A DNA stretch of 64,000 bases from assembly GCF_016342265.1 (NCBI RefSeq), contig NZ_JAEIOS010000010.1, positions 124,001 through 188,000 of the forward strand, given 5' to 3'. Below are positions 58,365 through 64,000 of this stretch, one piece after another; positions within the stretch are counted from its first letter, which is position 1; each line of letters starts with the position of its first letter. The notes under the pieces are model-generated. The model was given only the letters and a program-made list of their open reading frames with translations. It was not told the DNA's origin and searched no databases. The DNA is from Corynebacterium meridianum. Lineage in GTDB: Bacteria > Actinomycetota > Actinomycetes > Mycobacteriales > Mycobacteriaceae. A program made the position numbers and the translations under genes.

Positions 58365-59657
58365 TCAGTGCAGCGGCACACGCCGCAGTGAGCCGTCGGA
58401 CAACCCGGCCTCGTCGATCTCCTCACGGGAGATGCCCATGATGTGCAGGACCTCATCGAGGAACGGATGGTTGACGGCCGCGTCGGCGACTTCCCGGAGC
58501 GCGGGCTTCGCGTTGAACGCTATGCCGAGGCCTGCTGCGGACAACATGTCGATGTCGTTGGCCCCGTCGCCGACGGCGACGGTCTGGTGCAGGCCGAGAC
58601 CCGAATCGGCGGCGAACTCCGCGAGGAACTCGGCCTTCGCCGCGCGGTCGACGACCTTGCCGATGACGCGGCCCGTGAGCTTGCCGTCCTCGATCTCGAG
58701 GGTGTTGGCGCGGACGTAGTCGAGCTCGAGGTCCGCGGCGAGTCCCTCGAGCACCTGGATGAAACCTCCCGAGACGACCGCCGTCTTGTAACCCATGCGC
58801 TGCAGTGTGCGGATGGTCGTGCGGGCACCCGGGGTCAGGACGATGTCGCGGGCGACATCGTCGATGACGGAGGCGTCGAGTCCCGCCAGAACCGCGACGC
58901 GCTCCCGCAGGGACTCCTCGAAGTCGATCTCCCCACGCATCGCGCGGGCCGTCACCTCGGCGACCTCCTCCTCCTTGCCCGCGTGTGCCGCGAGCATCTC
59001 GATGACCTCCCCGGTGATGAGCGTGGAGTCGCAGTCGAAGCAGATGAGGTTCTTCGCGTAGCGGACGAGTCCGGCCCGCTCGATGGCGATGTCGACGCCG
59101 ATCTCCTGCGTGAGGGTCGCCAGGGCCTTGCGTAGGGCGACGCCGCCGCCGGGCTTCGGATCGGCGACGGTCACCTTCAGCTCCAACCCGGTGACTGGAT
59201 AGTCCGAGATTCCCCGGATCGTGTCGATGTTCGCCCCGTAGTCGGCGAGGGTCTGGCCGATGCGGGAGATGTGCTGGGCGGTGACCGGGTTGCCGAGGAC
59301 GACGACAGCGTGCGTGGACAGTGCCCGGGTGGATCGCAGGGAGTCCTGCACCTCGACGGTCACGGTCTGTCCGTAGGAACGGAGCGTCCCCGACAGGCCT
59401 TCGGTGAGGGTCTCCAGGTCGTCGGGGCCACAGCCGACGAATGCGGCGAGGTTCAAGCGGCCCCGGAACAGCGACTGCTCGACATCGAGCACCTGGACCC
59501 GGTGGGCCGCCAGCACGCGGAAGAAGGCCGCGGAGACACCCGGTCGGTCACGTCCGACGACGGTCACGACCGCCGGGACCAGTCCCGGCGGGAGGGTCAC
59601 CGTGATGTCCTGGACGGCGGGGGCTGCGGTACGGGCGGTTTGATTTGTCTGGCTCAC
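58365..59657 (-). CDS. serB: Phosphoserine phosphatase SerB with N-terminal ACT domains
   Basis: 430 residues from GTG 59657. Two ACT-like domains (about 20-110 with VVTVVGRDRPGVSAAFFRVL, and 115-190 with VVVLGNPVTAQHISRIGQTLADYG) precede the HAD phosphatase domain. The latter has FDCDSTLITGEVIEMLA (DxDxT nucleophile), VVSGGFIQVLEG and AVGDGANDIDMLSAAGLGIAF. It dephosphorylates phosphoserine in the last step of serine synthesis, with likely feedback inhibition through the ACT domains. Isolated gene between ctaD and the YwiC-like gene. Confidence 0.95.
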   Translation of the reverse strand: MSQTNQTARTAAPAVQDITVTLPPGLVPAVVTVVGRDRPGVSAAFFRVLAAHRVQVLDVEQSLFRGRLNLAAFVGCGPDDLETLTEGLSGTLRSYGQTVTVEVQDSLRSTRALSTHAVVVLGNPVTAQHISRIGQTLADYGANIDTIRGISDYPVTGLELKVTVADPKPGGGVALRKALATLTQEIGVDIAIERAGLVRYAKNLICFDCDSTLITGEVIEMLAAHAGKEEEVAEVTARAMRGEIDFEESLRERVAVLAGLDASVIDDVARDIVLTPGARTTIRTLQRMGYKTAVVSGGFIQVLEGLAADLELDYVRANTLEIEDGKLTGRVIGKVVDRAAKAEFLAEFAADSGLGLHQTVAVGDGANDIDMLSAAGLGIAFNAKPALREVADAAVNHPFLDEVLHIMGISREEIDEAGLSDGSLRRVPLH

Positions 59658-59694
59658 GAGCCCATTGTTCCATGTCGCCGCACCCCGGAAAGAC

Positions 59695-59732
59695 ATCACC
59701 CCCGCGGGAACCTGGGTTCCTGCGGGGGTGAT
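59695..59732 (-). terminator. Terminator after ctaD
   Basis: Arms ATCACCCCCGCGGGAACC (59695-59712) and GGTTCCTGCGGGGGTGAT (59715-59732) pair with one mismatch around two bases. Lies 70 bases past the ctaD stop and just upstream of serB, read leftward into GTCTTTCC. Confidence 0.75.
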
Positions 59733-59802
59733 GGTGCGTATGTCATTCGGTGGTCAGACCTTTTCGGTCGGTCCAGTCTGACCGCGTCGTACCGGGGTCG
59801 AC

Positions 59803-61530
59803 CTACCTGGTCTTCTCCAGCACCGGGGAGTCACCGGAGGGGCGACCGACGTGTGCCTCTGCGCGCATGCGCTCAACCATGTGCGGGTAGTGCAGCTCGA
59901 ACGCGGGGCGCTCGGACCGGATACGCGGCAGCGAGGTGAAGTTGTGGCGCGGGGGCGGGCAGCTGGTGGCCCACTCGAGGGAGTTTCCGTAGCCCCAGGG
60001 ATCGTCGACGGTGACGATCTCGCCGTAGCGCCAGGACTTGAACACGTTCCAGATGAAGGGGATCACGGACAGGCCGAGGATGAAGGCGAACACCGTGGAG
60101 ATCTGGTTGTAGATGGTGAAGCCGTCGCTCTCGAGGTAGTCGGCGTAACGACGCGGCATACCCATGTTGCCCACCCAGTGCTGGATGAGGAAGGTGCCGT
60201 GGAAGCCGATGAACGTCAGCCAGAAGTGGATCTTGCCGAGGCGCTCGTTGAGCATCCGGCCCGTCATCTTCGGGAACCAGAAGTACACACCGGCGTAGGA
60301 CGCGAACACGATGGTTCCGAACAGCGTGTAGTGGAAGTGGGCCACGACGAAGTAAGTGTCCGAGATGTGGAAGTCCAGCGGCGGGGAGGCGAGCATGATG
60401 CCCGTCAGACCACCGAAGAGGAACGTCACCAGGAAGCCGAAGGCGAAGATCATCGGCGTCTCCCAGGTCATGTGTCCGCGCCACATGGTGCCGACCCAGT
60501 TGAAGAACTTCACGCCGGTGGGCACCGAGATGAGGAACGTCATGAAGGAGAAGAACGGCAGCAGGACCGCACCGGTGACGAACATGTGGTGCGCCCAGAC
60601 CGCCATGGAGAGGGCGGCGATGGACAGCGTCGCGAACACGAGACCGGCGTAACCGAAGACGGGCTTGCGGGAGAACACCGGGATGACCTCGGAGATGATC
60701 CCGAAGAACGGCAACGCCAGGACGTAGACCTCCGGGTGACCGAAGAACCAGAAGAGGTGCTGCCAGAGGATGGCTCCGCCGTTGGCCGGATCGTAGATGT
60801 GGCCGCCGAGCTTGCGGTCGTAGAGAACACCGAGCGCGGCCGCGGTCAGCATCGGGAAGATCATCAGGGCCAGGATCGAGGTGACGAAGATGGTCCAGGT
60901 GAATACCGGGAGGCGGAACATGGTCATGCCGGGTGCACGGAGGCACAGGATGGTGGTGATCATGTTGACGGCCGACAGAATCGTGCCGACACCGCCGGCA
61001 CCGACGCCGACGATCCACATGTCCGCGCCGATACCGGGCGAGTGCGCGGCGTCGGACAGCGGCGAGTACATCGTCCAGCCGAAGTCAGCGGCACCACCGG
61101 GGGTCGCGAAACCGGACAGCATGATGATTCCGCCACCGGTGGTCAGCCAGAAGCCGAACGCGTTGAGACGCGGGAACGCCACGTCGGGTGCGCCGATCTG
61201 GAGCGGCATGACGAAGTTGGCGAAACCCCAGACGACCGGGGTTCCGTACAGCAGCAGCATCACCGTGCCGTGCATGGTGAACAGCTGGTTGAATTGCTCG
61301 TTGGAGAAGATCTGCATTCCGGGGTAGAACAGCTCCGCCCGGATGAGCAGGGCCATGAAGCCACCCAGGAAGAAGAAGCTGAAGGACATCATGATGTACA
61401 TGACGCCGAGGAGCTTGTGGTCCGTGGTGGTGAGCATCAACCAGGCAAGACTGCCCTTTCGACCGGTTCCCTTCGGAGCCGGTCGTGATGGAGCGACGAG
61501 CTGGTCGCTCCGTTTCTCTACAGCGGTCAT
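59803..61530 (-). CDS. ctaD: Cytochrome c oxidase subunit I, aa3 type
   Basis: 575 residues with twelve transmembrane helices. Heme a and a3 and CuB ligands are in place: [12 protein letters not shown] (low-spin heme His), [15 protein letters not shown] (CuB His cross-linked to Tyr), [10 protein letters not shown] (His-His) and [13 protein letters not shown] (heme a3/a His pair). It is the catalytic subunit of the bc1-aa3 respiratory supercomplex of actinobacteria. The ATG at 61530 has AGGAGGAACC upstream. In C. glutamicum ctaD also stands apart from ctaCF and near nrdF. Copper supply may depend on the CtiP-like protein at 4.6-6.9 kb. Confidence 0.97.
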   Translation of the reverse strand: MTAVEKRSDQLVAPSRPAPKGTGRKGSLAWLMLTTTDHKLLGVMYIMMSFSFFFLGGFMALLIRAELFYPGMQIFSNEQFNQLFTMHGTVMLLLYGTPVVWGFANFVMPLQIGAPDVAFPRLNAFGFWLTTGGGIIMLSGFATPGGAADFGWTMYSPLSDAAHSPGIGADMWIVGVGAGGVGTILSAVNMITTILCLRAPGMTMFRLPVFTWTIFVTSILALMIFPMLTAAALGVLYDRKLGGHIYDPANGGAILWQHLFWFFGHPEVYVLALPFFGIISEVIPVFSRKPVFGYAGLVFATLSIAALSMAVWAHHMFVTGAVLLPFFSFMTFLISVPTGVKFFNWVGTMWRGHMTWETPMIFAFGFLVTFLFGGLTGIMLASPPLDFHISDTYFVVAHFHYTLFGTIVFASYAGVYFWFPKMTGRMLNERLGKIHFWLTFIGFHGTFLIQHWVGNMGMPRRYADYLESDGFTIYNQISTVFAFILGLSVIPFIWNVFKSWRYGEIVTVDDPWGYGNSLEWATSCPPPRHNFTSLPRIRSERPAFELHYPHMVERMRAEAHVGRPSGDSPVLEKTR

Positions 61531-61893
61531 TTGGTTCCTCCTGACTACGCAGCGGCCCTGATCAGCCAGGGCCACCCATGTTTCACGCTGACTTGATAGT
61601 AAAGGATCGCTTCTGGGTGTTCCAGCCACCCGGAGAGCCCTATGTCCCAGCACACACCGGTTTTATACCGCCCAGTGGCTACCGTTTTCCGCGTCGTTGC
61701 CGGTGGGTGGCGTACCGGCCCCACGAACCTGAAACCGCCTGTGACTTCCGACACCTTTGTGACAGGTGTGGTAAACCCGAACTTTACCTCTGATCGGAGG
61801 TGCTTTTTCACCCCCGCCCGGGTTAGAGCTAAAGGTGTAGACGCCGACCGGAGGGTATGACTCTCCCCCTCAAATGGCGCGACCCGACACAAC
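61531..61893. other. Upstream region of ctaD, 363 bp
   Basis: No gene is supported; a 123-codon leftward frame lacks motifs and a ribosome binding site. The stretch must hold the ctaD promoter. A relatively AT-rich segment lies at 61570-61610. Confidence 0.5.
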
Positions 61894-61941
61894 GACGGAG
61901 GGCCCCGCCCCGGCATTTCAGCCGGGGCGGGGCCCTCCGTC
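61894..61941 (-). terminator. Strong terminator after nrdF
   Basis: 21-base arms (61894-61914 and 61921-61941; stem GACGGAGGGCCCCGCC and complement) with loop ATTTCA. It lies immediately past the nrdF stop, and also stops any transcript coming from the ctaD side. Confidence 0.85.
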
Positions 61942-61948
61942 GGAACCG

Positions 61949-63574
<1,626 letters not shown>

Positions 63575-64000
63575 ATGAGAAACATGAAAATCAACACGAA
63601 GCTTGAAACGGAAATGAACAAACAGGTCACCGCTGAGCTGGAGGCGGCGATGACCTACCTGCAGCTGTCCTACCTCCTGGACAGCCTGGGGCTGACCGGG
63701 ATGCGGGACTGGATGAAGGCCCAGTCCGAGGAGGAGATGGGTCACGCGCAGCGTTTCGCCGACCACATGCTGGACCGCGACTGCATCCCGTCCGTGGGTG
63801 TCATCAGCGCCCCGGATCTGAAGATCGATTCCGCAGCCGACGCCTTCGAGGCCGCACTGAAGCACGAGCAGAAGGTCTCCGGAATGATCCGCGACCTCAC
63901 CCGTCTCGCCGCCGAGGAAGGCGACCTCGACTCCCGCCCGCTGCTGGACTCCTTCCTCGCCGAGCAGGTCGAGGAAGAGGCCACCTGCAAGGAGATCCTC
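63575..64000 (+). CDS. ftn: Ferritin (Ftn), 5' part, runs off the window
   Basis: 142 codons are visible from ATG 63575 (a second ATG three codons on is possible). GGGAG lies 9 bases upstream. The four-helix ferritin fold is recognisable: ELEAAMTYLQLSYLLDSLGL, the ferroxidase-site KAQSEEEMGHAQRFADHML (E, E, H), and DLTRLAAEEGDLDSRPLLDSFLAEQVEEEATCKEIL. It stores iron as ferric mineral. In many corynebacteria ftn is next to nrdF and controlled by DtxR; the pairing with an Fe/Mn-dependent reductase fits. The C-terminus lies outside the window. Confidence 0.93.
   Translation, partial: MRNMKINTKLETEMNKQVTAELEAAMTYLQLSYLLDSLGLTGMRDWMKAQSEEEMGHAQRFADHMLDRDCIPSVGVISAPDLKIDSAADAFEAALKHEQKVSGMIRDLTRLAAEEGDLDSRPLLDSFLAEQVEEEATCKEIL

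Noticed and set aside
59851..61488. A 545-codon plus-strand frame opposite ctaD
   Set aside because: Antisense shadow of a highly conserved oxidase gene; charged low-complexity product.

Overview
The window reads as a chromosomal segment of a high-GC mycolate-producing actinobacterium, almost certainly a Corynebacterium. The reasons are a bacterial type I fatty acid synthase (one reading frame of about 9.1 kb) with its own AcpS, a TetR regulator resembling FasR, a mycolate reductase (CmrA) next to orn, a CopD-CtaG fusion resembling CtiP, aa3 oxidase subunit I, class Ib NrdF, and the order murI / Rv1339-like hydrolase / rph / rdgB known from mycobacteria and corynebacteria. The species cannot be named from the sequence alone.

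Layout. 0-7 kb: end of an MscS-type channel, truncated hemoglobin, thioesterase pair, EttA, a second SSB and a copper/cytochrome oxidase assembly protein. 7-13.5 kb: tRNA-Arg, a large Ser/Gly/Lys/Asp-rich secreted repeat protein, cmrA-orn, tRNA-His, a lower-GC FAD monooxygenase and pncA. 13.6-17.1 kb: a riboflavin operon in which ribD and ribBA each carry two apparent single-base frameshifts while ribE and ribH are open. 17-20.6 kb: tRNA-Lys, a lipoprotein L,D-transpeptidase, a DUF3618 protein, bcp and fasR. 20.6-30 kb: an AT-richer island between fasR and acpS-fas. It holds a 2.1-kb C-rich, G-poor stretch without genes, a 38-repeat type II-C CRISPR array, cas2, cas1, cas9 and a tracrRNA. 30-40 kb: acpS and fas. 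40-50 kb: tRNA-Leu, small membrane proteins, rdgB, rph, then an alcohol dehydrogenase and a His-rich surface protein that separate rph from the Rv1339-like gene and murI, then a beta-lactamase-like lipoprotein, a rhomboid protease, DUF2017 and clpS. 50-64 kb: pncB, dinG coupled to an acyl-CoA synthetase, a GNAT, an XRE regulator with a small membrane protein, a YwiC-like protein, serB, ctaD, nrdF and the start of a ferritin gene.

The most interesting part is the CRISPR island. cas9-cas1-cas2 run leftward and the array is transcribed rightward, toward them. A good promoter (TTGACT, 17 bp, TAGAAT) precedes the first repeat, and every repeat also ends in an extended -10 element. Repeat decay is confined to the promoter end (6 of the first 11 repeats differ; the last 27 are identical), so new spacers probably enter at the cas2-proximal end. 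The tracrRNA lies immediately upstream of cas9 on the same strand, and its terminator sits 19 nt before the cas9 start codon. This leaves little room for a separate cas promoter and suggests that the cas operon depends on tracrRNA terminator read-through or on a promoter inside the tracrRNA.

All positions, domain assignments and motif matches were read by eye. No database search, folding program or codon statistics was run.
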